Source: Paludibacteraceae bacterium (GTDB taxonomy: Bacteria; Bacteroidota; Bacteroidia; Bacteroidales; Paludibacteraceae). From it: 64,000 bases of DNA. Below are positions 8,352 to 17,668 of the stretch, piece by piece. The DNA lies in contig JAFTOD010000005.1 of the NCBI GenBank assembly GCA_017451525.1, positions 62,001 to 126,000 of the forward strand, read 5' to 3'. The notes beneath the pieces are model-generated. The model was not told where the DNA came from and did no database searches. It saw only the letters and a program-made list of their open reading frames with translations. A program made the translations under genes and the position numbers. Each line of letters begins with the position of its first letter. Positions within the stretch are counted from its first letter, which is position 1.

Positions 8352-9659
8352 ATGAAACAGCTAAGTAGTATAATATTTGTTGTAATAAGTGCTCTCTTCC
8401 TAATCTCTTGCGAAGGCAACTCTCCTACGCACGACCAGCCCTCTACCATGCAGAAGAGTGCCAAACGCGGTGTGTCCTTCAACTTCACCAATATCCAGGA
8501 CCTCCCATTGCTCTCACCTGCTATCTCGTGGTCCTACAATTGGGCTAACGACCAAAACAGCACCGCTGCCCTTTGGTTCGACACCAACGAGATGGACTTC
8601 TGCCCTATGTGTTGGAATGGCTCCTACAGTGCAGCCAAGATTCGCCAGTACGTGCAAGAGCACCCCAATACAAAGTATCTGCTTGGCTTCAACGAACCCA
8701 ACCTCACCGACCAATGCAACATGACCCCTGCGCAGGCGGCTGAACAGTGGCCACAAGTGGTAGCATTAGCCCGAGAACTGAACCTCAAACTCATCTCCCC
8801 TGCCATGAACTATGGCACACTCGCGGGCTATCACGACCCTATCAAGTGGCTCGATGAGTTCTTTGCACAGCCCAACGTCTCCCTTGACGACATCCACGCT
8901 ATTGCTATCCACTGCTACATGGCATCCCCTTCCGCAGTCAAAGATTATATCAAGAAGTTTGAAAAGTACGGCAAACCCATCTGGATGACTGAGTTCTGCG
9001 CATGGGACCCTGTGCCAAGCAATGTAGAGAAGCAAATGGATTATATGTGCTCCGTCCTCAACCACATGGAGCAAAACCCTCACGTAGAACGCTACGCATG
9101 GTTCATGCCTCGCACCAGTGGCAAGGTGGATTCTGCACCTTATATGCAACTCCTCACCCACGGCTCTCCTGTAGAGCTTACACCATTAGGACAGATTTTC
9201 ACCCAGTTCTCTTCTTTCGACAAGAACGCCTACCTATCTCTCGAAAAAGGTGTTGGCGCACACCAATACATCGCCTTAAAAGAGGAAAATATATCTTTGC
9301 GCGTTACTGATAACAACCAACTCTACATCCAATCCTTCATGCAAGGACAATGGATTGATTATCAGGTTAATGTCCAAAGCAAACAACCGCTGCAAATACA
9401 ATATGCTTCCATTGTCAATAGCCAAGTATGTATTTCTATTGACGGTGTAGCCCAAGCGATAGTGGACATACCTAAAACCGCTGATATGCAAACGGTTACT
9501 ACGCTCACCACTACCGTCATCCCACCGCTCGGCAACCATACCCTCCGCCTTGAAGCACTAAAAGGAACGGATTTCCGATACACTTTTTGTCGGCTTCATC
9601 GAGGAGACCATCACCATTTTGGTCTTTGTAGCGTGCATCACCTGCGTGCACGCCGATAG
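8352..9659 (+). CDS. GH128 beta-1,3-glucanase lipoprotein with CBM6-like C-terminus, 3' end broken by inversion
   Basis: The native coding part is 8352-9568; the residues after it (DFRYTFCRLH...) are antisense of susC. The lipobox cysteine is at 20 (LISCEG). The catalytic domain spans about 38-285, with RGVSFN, SWSYNW and LLGFNEPN (proton donor E115), then WMTEFCAW (nucleophile E214), which is the GH128 (Glyco_hydro_cc) pattern. The C-terminal region (about 290-406) ends in HTLRLEALKGT, the last strands of a CBM6-type sandwich. Joined to sequence left of 3717 the protein would end TFNCYQLLH at a stop at 3691-3689, 414 residues in all. GH128 enzymes act on beta-1,3-glucan, matching the GH16 neighbours. 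Confidence 0.8.
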   Translation: MKQLSSIIFVVISALFLISCEGNSPTHDQPSTMQKSAKRGVSFNFTNIQDLPLLSPAISWSYNWANDQNSTAALWFDTNEMDFCPMCWNGSYSAAKIRQYVQEHPNTKYLLGFNEPNLTDQCNMTPAQAAEQWPQVVALARELNLKLISPAMNYGTLAGYHDPIKWLDEFFAQPNVSLDDIHAIAIHCYMASPSAVKDYIKKFEKYGKPIWMTEFCAWDPVPSNVEKQMDYMCSVLNHMEQNPHVERYAWFMPRTSGKVDSAPYMQLLTHGSPVELTPLGQIFTQFSSFDKNAYLSLEKGVGAHQYIALKEENISLRVTDNNQLYIQSFMQGQWIDYQVNVQSKQPLQIQYASIVNSQVCISIDGVAQAIVDIPKTADMQTVTTLTTTVIPPLGNHTLRLEALKGTDFRYTFCRLHRGDHHHFGLCSVHHLRARR

Positions 9660-12186
9660 TCTCGGCAGTGTAGGTGTAGAGTTGCTGAAGTGCCTCTTCG
9701 TCGGTTTGATAGATGCCCTCGTATTCATATCCCCAGAATGAGTTAAGCGCCATGCCAATATCGGTCTTGGTGCGGTCGCCCCATAGTGGTGAACCACCGT
9801 TGAGCGCGGTGAGTTCGTTGTGGACGAAGGATACATTACCACCGATATTGTAGTGGAACTTACCAATATGATGCTTGTGATCCAGTGAGATTTCCACACC
9901 CGTATTGCGGATATTACCCACATTCTTGATGAGTGAATAGCGGTTGCCTACATGGGCTGGAGCGTTGACATAAAGGAGTGCATCTTTTGTATCGCGCAGA
10001 AAGTAGTCGATCGTACCGCTCAATTTGCCATTCCAGAAGGAGAAGTCGATACCCGCATCCCATTGCTCGTTGGTCTCCCATTTACCCGCCGTATTGACTT
10101 GAGTGAGCACGGCAGCACCACCCGTCATCACTTGTGGGTTAGCGCCTAATGGATAGCCATAGAATACATCCTCGCTCGAACCCATCGTAGGAATAAATGA
10201 ACCTGAAGGAATACCATCATTACCTGCTTGACCAAAGCCGACACGCAATTTCATATTATCAATCCATGGTACCTCTTTCAACCATGCTTCCTCACTCATG
10301 CGCCAAGCCAAAGCCACAGATGGGAAGAATCCCCAAGGGTCTTTGGTGAAGCGAGAAGATGCATCTGCACGGAAGTTAGCCGTAATCAGATAGCGGTCTG
10401 CATACGAATAGAATGCGCGACCCAAGAAAGCCAAACGACGGCTACGACCTACTCCATCGGAAGCAGGCAGGCGATCCTCGGTGGTATTGTTCAAATACCA
10501 GTTGCTCTCCACTGGATTGAGGATTTGTGCACCTGAACCGCCGATGCTATAGTAGTTGTACTCTTCCCAAGTCTGACCCACCATGATTGAGAAATTGTGC
10601 TTGCCAATTTTCTTCGCGTAGGTGGCAGTCACCTCTTCCAGGAGCGTGCAATAGCGATCCATCGAGGAGGAGAGGAAGTTCTTCTCAGAGTAATTGTAGG
10701 ATGTATAGGTGTTAGGATATGTGAAGTTGCGATTGCGATTGAGCGAGTAGTCCAACGAGATACTTGGACGGATCACGAGACCTTCTACTGGTTTGATTTC
10801 CAGGTATAAGTCGCCTACTACACGCTCGCTTTTGCTGGAAGGTTCGGTATTGAATGCCATTTGGTAAGGATTGGTTACATTCTTGAAGTTGGAACCCGCC
10901 GAGTAGTCGCCCGACATATCCTTGCCATCTGCATTGACACTGCCATCAGGATAATATACGGGATCCCATTGTGCCATAGCCATAGCAGCAGAGATAACCG
11001 AAGCACCTGCGGAAGAAGAGTTGTGCATCGCGTTGCGCCCCGAAGTGGAAACAAACGAGAGGTGCTCGCCAATAGTCAGCCACTCACGGACTTTGTAGTC
11101 GGTATTGAGGCGAAGGGTGAAACGATTGTAATCTGAACCTATGATTGTACCTTCTTGACCGAAGTAGGAAGAAGAGAACGCATAGTGACCTTTGTCGCTA
11201 CCACCGTCTATGCTGAGGGTATAGTTGTGCATAAAGGCATTGGCATTGAATACCTCGTCTTGCCAATCGGTTTCCTGATGAGAGTAGTCGAAGTTCATTG
11301 GATAATATGGCGATTTGCCCAACTTATACATGCTCAGCCATTCGGAGAAGCCGCGTTGGTTGTAGAAGGCAATCTCCTCTGCACCATTACGCATGGCACC
11401 AATACGCAACTCGGTGTCCACCTGTGCGCGTGAGTCCATGAGGTCGAGTTTCTTCCAACGGTTCTGGATACCCCAATATGCATCGAATGAGATGTTGGCT
11501 TTGCCTTGACCACCCGACTTGGTAGTGACAAGAATCACACCATTGGCACCACGTGAACCATAGATAGCTGTAGCAGAAGCATCTTTCAGAATCTCCATGG
11601 ATTGGATGTCAGCAGGAGCAAGGAAGCGGATATCGCCCGTGATAACACCATCTACCACATAGAGAGGATCATTACCGCCAATTGCAGAACCGATACCGCG
11701 GATACGGATGGTAGCTCCCTCACCTGGTTGACCCGAGTTGGTGGTCACTGTCACACCCGCCGCGCGACCTTGGAGCGCTTGGTCAAGACCAGCAACAGGA
11801 GCTTTATTGAGGTCCTCTGCACTCACAGAAGTGATAGCACCAGTGAGGTCGGAGCGCTTCATCGTACCATAGCCAATGGCTACCACCTCGTCAAGCATGA
11901 CGTTGTCTGGTTTGAGCGTAATACGCATGAAGGAGGAAGAAGCTTTTACTTCTTGCGATTGGTAGCCCATGTAGGAAAATACGAGGATGTCACCTACGTT
12001 CGCATCAAGCAGGAAATTACCATCAAAGTCGGTGATCGTACCATTGGTAGTACCTTTTACCATCACATTTGCACCGATTACAGGATCTGGTTCACCTTCT
12101 GCCATTACGACACCAGAAATCTGTGTCTGTGCCATTAATAAGACAGGCATCAGAAGAAGCAGGAAAAAGAGATTAATTCGTTTCAT
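9517..12186 (-). pseudogene. susC TonB-dependent receptor, 5' part (874 native residues), truncated by inversion
   Basis: Signal peptide (MKRINLFFLLLLMPVLLMAQ), carboxypeptidase-regulatory-like domain (about 23-100, DFDGNFLL), TonB plug (about 110-215, with GRAAGVTV, IRIRGIGS and LYVVDG), then barrel strands. Native sequence stops at Phe874 (DEADKKCIGNPF, position 9565). The following 15 residues to the stop at 9517 are antisense of the GH128 gene. The missing 176 residues are at 3721-4251. SusC receptors import oligosaccharides across the outer membrane using TonB. Without the last barrel strands this form is unlikely to fold, so the locus is probably inactive in this orientation. Confidence 0.9.
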
Positions 12187-12213
12187 TGCATTAGAGTTTT
12201 GTTAAAAACGCGG

Positions 12214-12244
12214 CAAAGATAATAGTTTTCGCGTATACGTGCAA
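12214..12244 (-). promoter_or_regulatory. Bacteroidota-type promoter of the susC operon
   Basis: On the minus strand the -7 box TATCTTTG (12221-12214) lies 20 nt after TTG (12244-12242), matching the Bacteroidota sigma consensus TTG-N20-TAnnTTTG. It starts about 30 bp upstream of the susC ATG. In the present orientation transcription from here would run antisense through the GH128 and GH16 genes. Confidence 0.7.
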
Positions 12245-12252
12245 GAAACGAG

Positions 12253-12272
12253 AATATGTTTTACAACATATT
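12253..12272. promoter_or_regulatory. Perfect 8-bp palindrome upstream of the susC -33 box, candidate operator
   Basis: AATATGTT (12253-12260) and AACATATT (12265-12272) are perfect inverted repeats around a 4-nt spacer, ending 9 bp upstream of the -33 TTG of the susC promoter. That is where an activator site would be expected. The nearby LuxR-type regulator (12417-15263) is the obvious candidate to bind it. The rest of the 12187-12416 gap is AT-rich and holds no gene. Confidence 0.45.
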
Positions 12273-12416
12273 TTTCGAATTCTCTTTTATTTATTTAATA
12301 CTACATAAATATTGTATAATGCTGGTATTCAAATATATAGTTATTTAATTTTATTTCACAATTATTAGTAATTTATTTTCCTAATTTGTGTAATCTTGTA
12401 GGGATGAATAGAGTGT

Positions 12417-15263
12417 TTATTCTTTTGATTGTAATTCGTAGAAATGTTGTTTTAGAGAGATTGAGGAATCAATTTGCATCTTATTGCGTATGCGATAGCG
12501 CATCATTTCTACTGCGCGAACGGAGATGTTGAGTAACGGTGCTATTTCCTTGCTAGATAATCCAATATGAATATAAACGCACAATTTTCGTTCTTGCTTG
12601 CTCATCCAAGGATAGTGCTTGGAGAGACGTGCAATGAATTGATTGTTGACGATATCAAAGTTTTCTTCAAAGCGTTTCCAGTTGATGGACGTCTGTTCAT
12701 TGCGTGCAAGTCGATGTTGAAGATGTTGCATTTTGCCTTTTGCTTCTGCAATGCGATCATTGTTGAGGCAATCAACAATGCGTCTGATTTCATTGAGTAC
12801 ATCTTCGTTCCACTCTTTGCGATTGGCCTCGGAGAGAAGCATATTGCTGAGTTCTTGGCTCTTGTTGCGAAGGTCGAATTGTGCTTTTTCGTTTTCAAGT
12901 TGTAGGATACGCATTTGCTGTTGATTAATTTCCTTATTCTTTTCCTCTGCCAAGCGCTTTTTGCTATTTTGAACGTTTCGATAAATTCTCCAACTAGCAA
13001 ATGACATTATACTGATAATGAGCAGTATATATATCACTTTTGCCCACCAAGTAAAGTAGAATGGATATTCTAATAAGATAGGGATCGTTCTAGTTCTGAT
13101 TTCTCCATTGAGTGTAGAAAGCATTTCTACTTCCAGTTGATAATCTCCACCAATAGGAAGGCCTATGAAATCTCGGTGTGACTCTTGTTGCCAAGGCGTA
13201 AAGGATTCTTCTAGCGGATGTAATCGTGTTCGGAACAAAGGTGCATTTTCTAGAGCATTGGAACCACTGAATTGTATCCTCAAAGCTCTATATGCAGCAG
13301 GGATAACGATTGACTTGATATCATGTTGATAGGATTCTCCATATAGGATTTGTGGTGAATCAGTCAGAGTAGATACGCGTCGTATATAAATATTTTCTTC
13401 TCTGTTATGTTGAGTGGTTGCTGGGTTCATCCAATAAAAACCATCTACGCCTCCTATCACGACACCTCCATACATAGAAGGTGTCAGATTGGAGAAACCA
13501 TCAATTAATATGGAGGAATTGTATAGCACTATATTTTCTTTTTGGTAGGTATGCAATAGCGAATCATATGTGCGTACAGCAATAAGATTGTCATATATAT
13601 ACCATATGTTTTTATGAATATCTTCCGTTATATTTAGATAGCGTTGTGTACCTGCTAGGTTGGACAGGATGGAAGAGTCGGTAGATAATACTCCGTTGGT
13701 ATCTACTACCGCACAATAGTCGTCGCTTGTTATCAACAGTTTATTTTGCCACTTTGTTAGTGAATATATACGTGGAGCATTTACTTGTCCGATAATTAAC
13801 TCTGAATGCACTTTGCTTGTACTTAAATCCACAGAAAAGCGTTCTATCCCACGTGATGTCAATAGCCATATATTACCTTGTGCATCTATCTCATGATATA
13901 GTACTGTTTCTGAAAAACCTTGTAGAAATTGCAGTTGCCATTTGCCATGGGAAAGATATAGGTAGTAGAATCCTACATACGTACCCACGATAGCCGTAGA
14001 GTCGGATAGAGCTGTCACTTTCCACACACCATCGTTGCAATCCAGTGGATATAAATGCGTATCGTTGATGATGAACAAACCTCGATTATGGCAGCAGAAT
14101 AGTGTTTCTCCCACTTTGCTGAATTTCCAAACCTGTCCGTTGCTGCCATCAATAAACTGCAGTGATGCGTCGATGGCAGGTTGTACATATATGCCCTGAT
14201 TGGTACCTAAATACAATTTTCCTTCATGCTCACAACTAGTATATCCTGAGCCATAATCGAGATTCGGGTCTCTGTAAAATAAGATAGGATTGGTAGTTTC
14301 TAACACGTCTATTCCATTATCCAATCCCATCCATAAATTTTGCTGACTATCGAAGAGTAGACTTAGTATAGTGTTGTTTTGTAATCCTTCTTCTCGAGTA
14401 ATATATTTGCAATTTTTGCCATTCAAATCGGCTAGAACTACACCGCCTTGAACTGTACCAAGAGCTATTTTGTCGTGGCTGACAGCTATGGTATAGAGTT
14501 GATTTTTTATAATATAATCATCGGCTTCGGTATAAAATCGGTTGATGCTCCTGCCGTCATATATGTAAAGCCCCTGAAAATCAGTGGCAATTAGCATACC
14601 CTCCTTGCCATAGGGAATGAGACCACAAACCACAGAGTTCTGTATCGCTTCTGCACCACGTAGGGTATGCAATCTGCCTCCACTTTGTACGAATAAATCT
14701 CTGGATGTAGCTACATATAAATTTCCTTCCCAAACAAGGGATTCATAAATAATGGCACCTGGATCAAGAACCTCTATATTATCTTCGGTATAGACAAATA
14801 TATAGTGGCGTGTCTGAACATATAGTTTGTTGTTTTCTATTTGCAAACGCCAAACTTCACCAAACTGGCGATAACGCTCAGGGATGTTTACAGATAGCGG
14901 TTTATATGTCAACCCGCCTAACCCGTTGCTACTGAAGATACCAAACTCATCTGTTCCACCCACATAGATATTGCCATCTCGGTCTGTTGTAATAGCTCGG
15001 ACTGCCGTTGAGTTGCTTATGCCATATAAGTTCCAATGGCAGCCATCAGTCTCCAGCAAACCATAATTATTTGCCACGTACATCCATCCGTTGACTTGCT
15101 CTACCATATCCCAGTTTTGTGTACCTGCTCCGTAGTTTTTAGGGGTAAAATGACGGATGATAGGTATCCAATTTGCAAAAGATGTAGACAAGAACAATAG
15201 GAATAGAATACACAAGAAAATTCTTTTACAATTATATTTTATTGGTTGTGTTAGCATAATCAT
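12417..15263 (-). CDS. Membrane-spanning propeller/Y_Y_Y/LuxR-type transcriptional regulator of the glucan locus
   Basis: 948 residues. An N-terminal membrane signal (about 12-30) is followed by two-component-regulator propeller repeats through about residue 640 in the periplasm (SNSTAVRAITTDRDGNIYVG and similar), a Y_Y_Y beta-sandwich (about 650-735), one transmembrane helix (about 739-758), a cytoplasmic coiled coil (about 765-820) and a LuxR-type helix-turn-helix (about 902-929, SSKEIAPLLNISVRAVEMM). Unlike hybrid two-component sensors there is no histidine kinase or receiver domain, so signal and DNA binding are in one chain, as in SusR-like regulators. Divergence from other genes and adjacency to susC suggest it senses the glucan oligosaccharide. 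A second Met at 15257 is an alternative start. Confidence 0.82.
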   Translation of the reverse strand: MIMLTQPIKYNCKRIFLCILFLLFLSTSFANWIPIIRHFTPKNYGAGTQNWDMVEQVNGWMYVANNYGLLETDGCHWNLYGISNSTAVRAITTDRDGNIYVGGTDEFGIFSSNGLGGLTYKPLSVNIPERYRQFGEVWRLQIENNKLYVQTRHYIFVYTEDNIEVLDPGAIIYESLVWEGNLYVATSRDLFVQSGGRLHTLRGAEAIQNSVVCGLIPYGKEGMLIATDFQGLYIYDGRSINRFYTEADDYIIKNQLYTIAVSHDKIALGTVQGGVVLADLNGKNCKYITREEGLQNNTILSLLFDSQQNLWMGLDNGIDVLETTNPILFYRDPNLDYGSGYTSCEHEGKLYLGTNQGIYVQPAIDASLQFIDGSNGQVWKFSKVGETLFCCHNRGLFIINDTHLYPLDCNDGVWKVTALSDSTAIVGTYVGFYYLYLSHGKWQLQFLQGFSETVLYHEIDAQGNIWLLTSRGIERFSVDLSTSKVHSELIIGQVNAPRIYSLTKWQNKLLITSDDYCAVVDTNGVLSTDSSILSNLAGTQRYLNITEDIHKNIWYIYDNLIAVRTYDSLLHTYQKENIVLYNSSILIDGFSNLTPSMYGGVVIGGVDGFYWMNPATTQHNREENIYIRRVSTLTDSPQILYGESYQHDIKSIVIPAAYRALRIQFSGSNALENAPLFRTRLHPLEESFTPWQQESHRDFIGLPIGGDYQLEVEMLSTLNGEIRTRTIPILLEYPFYFTWWAKVIYILLIISIMSFASWRIYRNVQNSKKRLAEEKNKEINQQQMRILQLENEKAQFDLRNKSQELSNMLLSEANRKEWNEDVLNEIRRIVDCLNNDRIAEAKGKMQHLQHRLARNEQTSINWKRFEENFDIVNNQFIARLSKHYPWMSKQERKLCVYIHIGLSSKEIAPLLNISVRAVEMMRYRIRNKMQIDSSISLKQHFYELQSKE

Positions 15264-15292
15264 ATAGTAATAACAATTTTATTTATCGAATT

Positions 15293-15874
15293 TTAGTCAA
15301 AGACTTCCATCAGCACGTCTAGCGACTTCGGCGTGCGGAAGTCCTCTATGTGTTCGCTGTAGTATAGGCAGAGCGCACGGAGGCGCTTTTGGCGCTCTTG
15401 GCGCGAGGTAGGTGCTTGATACCAATCGGGGTGCTCCATATCATCAATACCAATGCCCAGATGGCTAGCGTACTCGATTAAGAAATGCAAATGCAGGTTG
15501 CTAATATCCACATCTGTATCTAAGTGCTTTATCATTTCACACAGCCAGTCAAACAATGGCTGGTCGCTCATCGGGTGGCGCAGTGTGGTGCTCAGTATCT
15601 CGGCAATGAACATCGCCACGCATTGGCGTTGTACATCTATTGACAATAGTTGAGGTGTGTAAGATAATGAGGCGGAGGTGATACTACCCATCTGCTGTGG
15701 AGCATTTTGCCGTTTAGCAGAGGTAAACTCCACGATGGATAGTGGGCGTAGGATGCCTTTGTATTTATTGCCATATACCGCATACTGCATACGCCCCTGC
15801 TCGGCAGTGTAGAGGTGCGCTATACTCCCCGTGTCGGAGTACTTGGTCAATGATAAGACAATAGCGGTTGGCAT
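15293..15874 (-). CDS. recO: DNA repair protein RecO
   Basis: 193 residues. The N-terminal OB-fold (TAIVLSLTKYSDTGSIAHLYT, then GILRPLSIVEF) and the helical C-terminal part match RecO. It is shorter than E. coli RecO (about 240) and lacks a zinc finger. RecO loads RecA onto SSB-coated single strands with RecR in gap repair. It starts behind a good promoter (15895-15926) and ends 29 bp before the regulator gene, so some read-through into that gene is possible. Confidence 0.85.
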   Translation of the reverse strand: MPTAIVLSLTKYSDTGSIAHLYTAEQGRMQYAVYGNKYKGILRPLSIVEFTSAKRQNAPQQMGSITSASLSYTPQLLSIDVQRQCVAMFIAEILSTTLRHPMSDQPLFDWLCEMIKHLDTDVDISNLHLHFLIEYASHLGIGIDDMEHPDWYQAPTSRQERQKRLRALCLYYSEHIEDFRTPKSLDVLMEVFD

Positions 15875-15894
15875 GGTTTATTCTATTTTGACGG

Positions 15895-15926
15895 CAAAGG
15901 TAGTGAAAAACTTGCATATTCGCAAA
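15895..15926 (-). promoter_or_regulatory. Promoter of recO
   Basis: The minus strand carries TTTG (15926-15923), a 20-nt spacer and TACCTTTG (15902-15895), about 20 bp before the recO start. It overlaps the divergent promoter at 15912-15942. Confidence 0.65.
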
Positions 15927-15942
15927 TTATTCTGTACCTTTG
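15912..15942 (+). promoter_or_regulatory. Promoter of the patatin remnant
   Basis: TTG (15912-15914), 20-nt spacer, TACCTTTG (15935-15942), 22 bp before the ATG at 15965. The promoter looks intact although the gene behind it is deleted internally. Confidence 0.65.
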
Positions 15943-15964
15943 TCATCGAAACTGATTTTTATTT

Positions 15965-16162
15965 ATGAAAATAGGACTTGTTTTGGAAGGTGGTGGTATG
16001 CGCGGACTCTATACAGCAGGCGTACTTGTTCTTCGCCCATCGGAGAATATCTCTGTAAGTCGTTTGGAGAAAGACGTTGCACGCTTGCAAGCACTTCATC
16101 AGTTGGGCGTGTCCGATGCCACTCGCCTATGGGATGATCTTGCCCAATACCTTTCTCTGTAA
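15965..16162 (+). pseudogene. Patatin-like phospholipase remnant with in-frame internal deletion
   Basis: 65 residues. The first 20 (MKIGLVLEGGGMRGLYTAGV) are the patatin N-terminus with the GGGMRG oxyanion-hole loop. The rest (LRPSENISVSRLEKDVARLQ onward) matches the C-terminal end of the same family, where RPS...SRxEKD is conserved. Everything between, normally some 200 residues, is gone without breaking the frame. The nucleophile motif GxSxG and the catalytic Asp are therefore absent, so it cannot be a lipase. It might be a small relic protein or simply decaying. Confidence 0.7.
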
Positions 16163-16354
16163 ATGCGAAAGGCAAATAGCAAAGATACTAATTGTTTGGT
16201 GTTTTTGTACCAAAGGTTATGCCACGTTCCTTACAAGTTTCGGGACCACCATAGGAGATCTGTGGGACATCTATGGGCTATCTGTGGCTATTAGTTTTCC
16301 GTTTTCAATTTTCAGTTTTCCAATTTTGATGCGCCTCTATAATAATGGTGTAAA

Positions 16355-16456
16355 AATCTTCGGCGCGGAAGGGGTTTTGTGCCGAAGATTGGAGAATTTG
16401 GAGAGTGAAATGGTATATACAACACGCGGAAACATCTGTATTACAAGAGTTTCCGC
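16355..16456. other. Two strong hairpins in the non-coding region behind the patatin remnant
   Basis: AATCTTCGGC (16355-16364) pairs perfectly with GCCGAAGATT (16381-16390). GCGGAAAC (16426-16433) pairs with GTTTCCGC (16449-16456). Neither has a clear T-run on either side, so they are not obvious terminators. The 16163-16657 gap otherwise contains degenerate repeats of the form ATCTGTGGGC and the dispersed repeat at 16515-16610. No gene is seen. Confidence 0.5.
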
Positions 16457-16514
16457 ATGAGTGTATTTTTTTGAAAAAAAGTTTCTTCGCGCGAAGATTG
16501 TGCCGAAGGTATCA

Positions 16515-16610
16515 CAAGTTCTATGCGGGCTACGCGACCACTTCGCGAGCACTGTAGCACATCTGTGGGCTAAATGTGCCCTATCTGTAGGCGAAATTTG
16601 CCTTGGCTGT
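16515..16610. repeat. Dispersed 95-bp repeat downstream of MBOAT/SGNH cassette 1
   Basis: Matches 55196-55290 with about 10 differences over 95 bp, including the identical cores ACCACTTCGCGAGCACTGTA and TGTGCCCTATCTGT. A partial copy interrupted by another repeat lies at 33880-34020. Both full copies sit just 3' of an SGNH gene, so they mark the same end of a duplicated unit. Confidence 0.75.
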
Positions 16611-16657
16611 CAGTTCGTATAGTACTTGATTCCACTTTCATCTAGATATGCGGAGAA

Positions 16658-17662
16658 TTATTGCTCAATGTGTTGCAAAACTTGCCTAGCTACGGCTTCG
16701 GAACCGATAGGACTCCAATGAGTATTATTAGACCAATACACATCTTTAACTCCATTTTCTACCATATGATATAAAGTGTCTTTGGAGATTATCAAATGAG
16801 TATGGTTGTACTTCTTTTTTATGTTATCTAGTAGATATTGATTTTGATATTCGTTGTCAATAATGAAATCTTGATAAACATCATATTTGTCCGCAGCCAC
16901 CAAAATATACAAATCAATATTGATTGAAGTAGCATAGTTAAAAAGACTATCTAACTTTACAATAGCAGAATCTAATAAGGATTCTCGAAGGTTTAAGTTT
17001 TTTATATCATCACAATAAAAATACAAATCATACTCTTTATCATCGCAAGAAAAGAGAGATTTTGATAATTTGACATGATGAATAGGGTTTTCATATCCTT
17101 TCAATCGCAAATTGCGTTTGATCCATTCTTGTGTTTTTTCAAGAATGCCTTTTCTTTTAATGGATTCATTGTTTATAGTAGTATCTATCAATTTTTGTTG
17201 AATCATCTCTTGGGAGGTCAAACAAAGATTCACATCATTTAATCTTTCTATCAAGTATCTTTCTACACTTTCGACTATCACTATGTTGGGCAGATTCTTA
17301 GTTTTTGAAAGATAAATGAATCTATTGAAAGGATTTGCCCACCTATCTTGAGAAAGATTAAATACCTTATTATTCCAGTATTCCGCTAAAAAATAATTAT
17401 AACTAATTTCTCTTTCGTTTGTTTGAGAAAAAGAATCTCCGATAGTTAAAATATCTCCTGGATTAAACATAGCACAATTGTATCCACAGTTATGCACTTT
17501 ATTATTTACCGTTTTTGTAACTGCATACTCATCCGCAAATGTAATATATCCAAGCGGACCAATGTCGCCATGCAAATGCGGATTGATAAATATGGTAAAC
17601 AATACAATTGGAGTTATTATTGGAATACTATAAAGTAAGGATTTTAGTAGAAATCGCTTCAT
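16658..17662 (-). CDS. AlgJ/AlgX-like SGNH protein, O-acyl transfer partner of MBOAT (cassette 1)
   Basis: 334 residues. One N-terminal membrane anchor (about 8-28), then an extracytoplasmic SGNH-type domain. The nucleophile serine is in ILTIGDSFSQ, and the Asp-His pair is in the late block DVYWSNNTHWSPIGSEAVA, the AlgJ/AlgX arrangement. It begins 6 bp after the MBOAT gene, so the two are translated together. Family knowledge: the MBOAT moves an acyl (usually acetyl) group across the membrane and the SGNH partner puts it on a polysaccharide. The acceptor glycan is unknown. Confidence 0.72.
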   Translation of the reverse strand: MKRFLLKSLLYSIPIITPIVLFTIFINPHLHGDIGPLGYITFADEYAVTKTVNNKVHNCGYNCAMFNPGDILTIGDSFSQTNEREISYNYFLAEYWNNKVFNLSQDRWANPFNRFIYLSKTKNLPNIVIVESVERYLIERLNDVNLCLTSQEMIQQKLIDTTINNESIKRKGILEKTQEWIKRNLRLKGYENPIHHVKLSKSLFSCDDKEYDLYFYCDDIKNLNLRESLLDSAIVKLDSLFNYATSINIDLYILVAADKYDVYQDFIIDNEYQNQYLLDNIKKKYNHTHLIISKDTLYHMVENGVKDVYWSNNTHWSPIGSEAVARQVLQHIEQ

Positions 17663-17668
17663 ATCTTC

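Larger units (their letters stand above)
3717..9568. other. Inverted 5.85-kb segment splitting the glucan operon
   Basis: The segment carries the susC 3' end, susD, a lipoprotein, a GH16 and most of a GH128 gene on the plus strand, while every gene on both sides of it is on the minus strand. At the left end the susC fragment has no start codon, and an in-frame stop lies just upstream at 3712-3714. At the right end both susC (minus) and the GH128 gene (plus) run into antisense of each other. GTTCC at 3717-3721 and GGAAC at 9564-9568 form a 5-bp inverted identity. Flipping the segment joins SusC ...IGNPF to PKLTYGFN... in frame and gives the GH128 protein the ending LEALKGTFNCYQLLH-stop. Both repairs working at once means the event was reciprocal and exact. 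Confidence 0.85.

Noticed and set aside
3717..9568. Recombinase-driven phase switch with long inverted repeats
   Set aside because: Only 5 bp are shared at the ends and no tyrosine or serine recombinase is in the window, so a dedicated invertase system is not supported, though switching is not excluded.
9569..9659. C-terminal extension of the GH128 protein
   Set aside because: These codons are the antisense of susC created by the inversion, not a domain.
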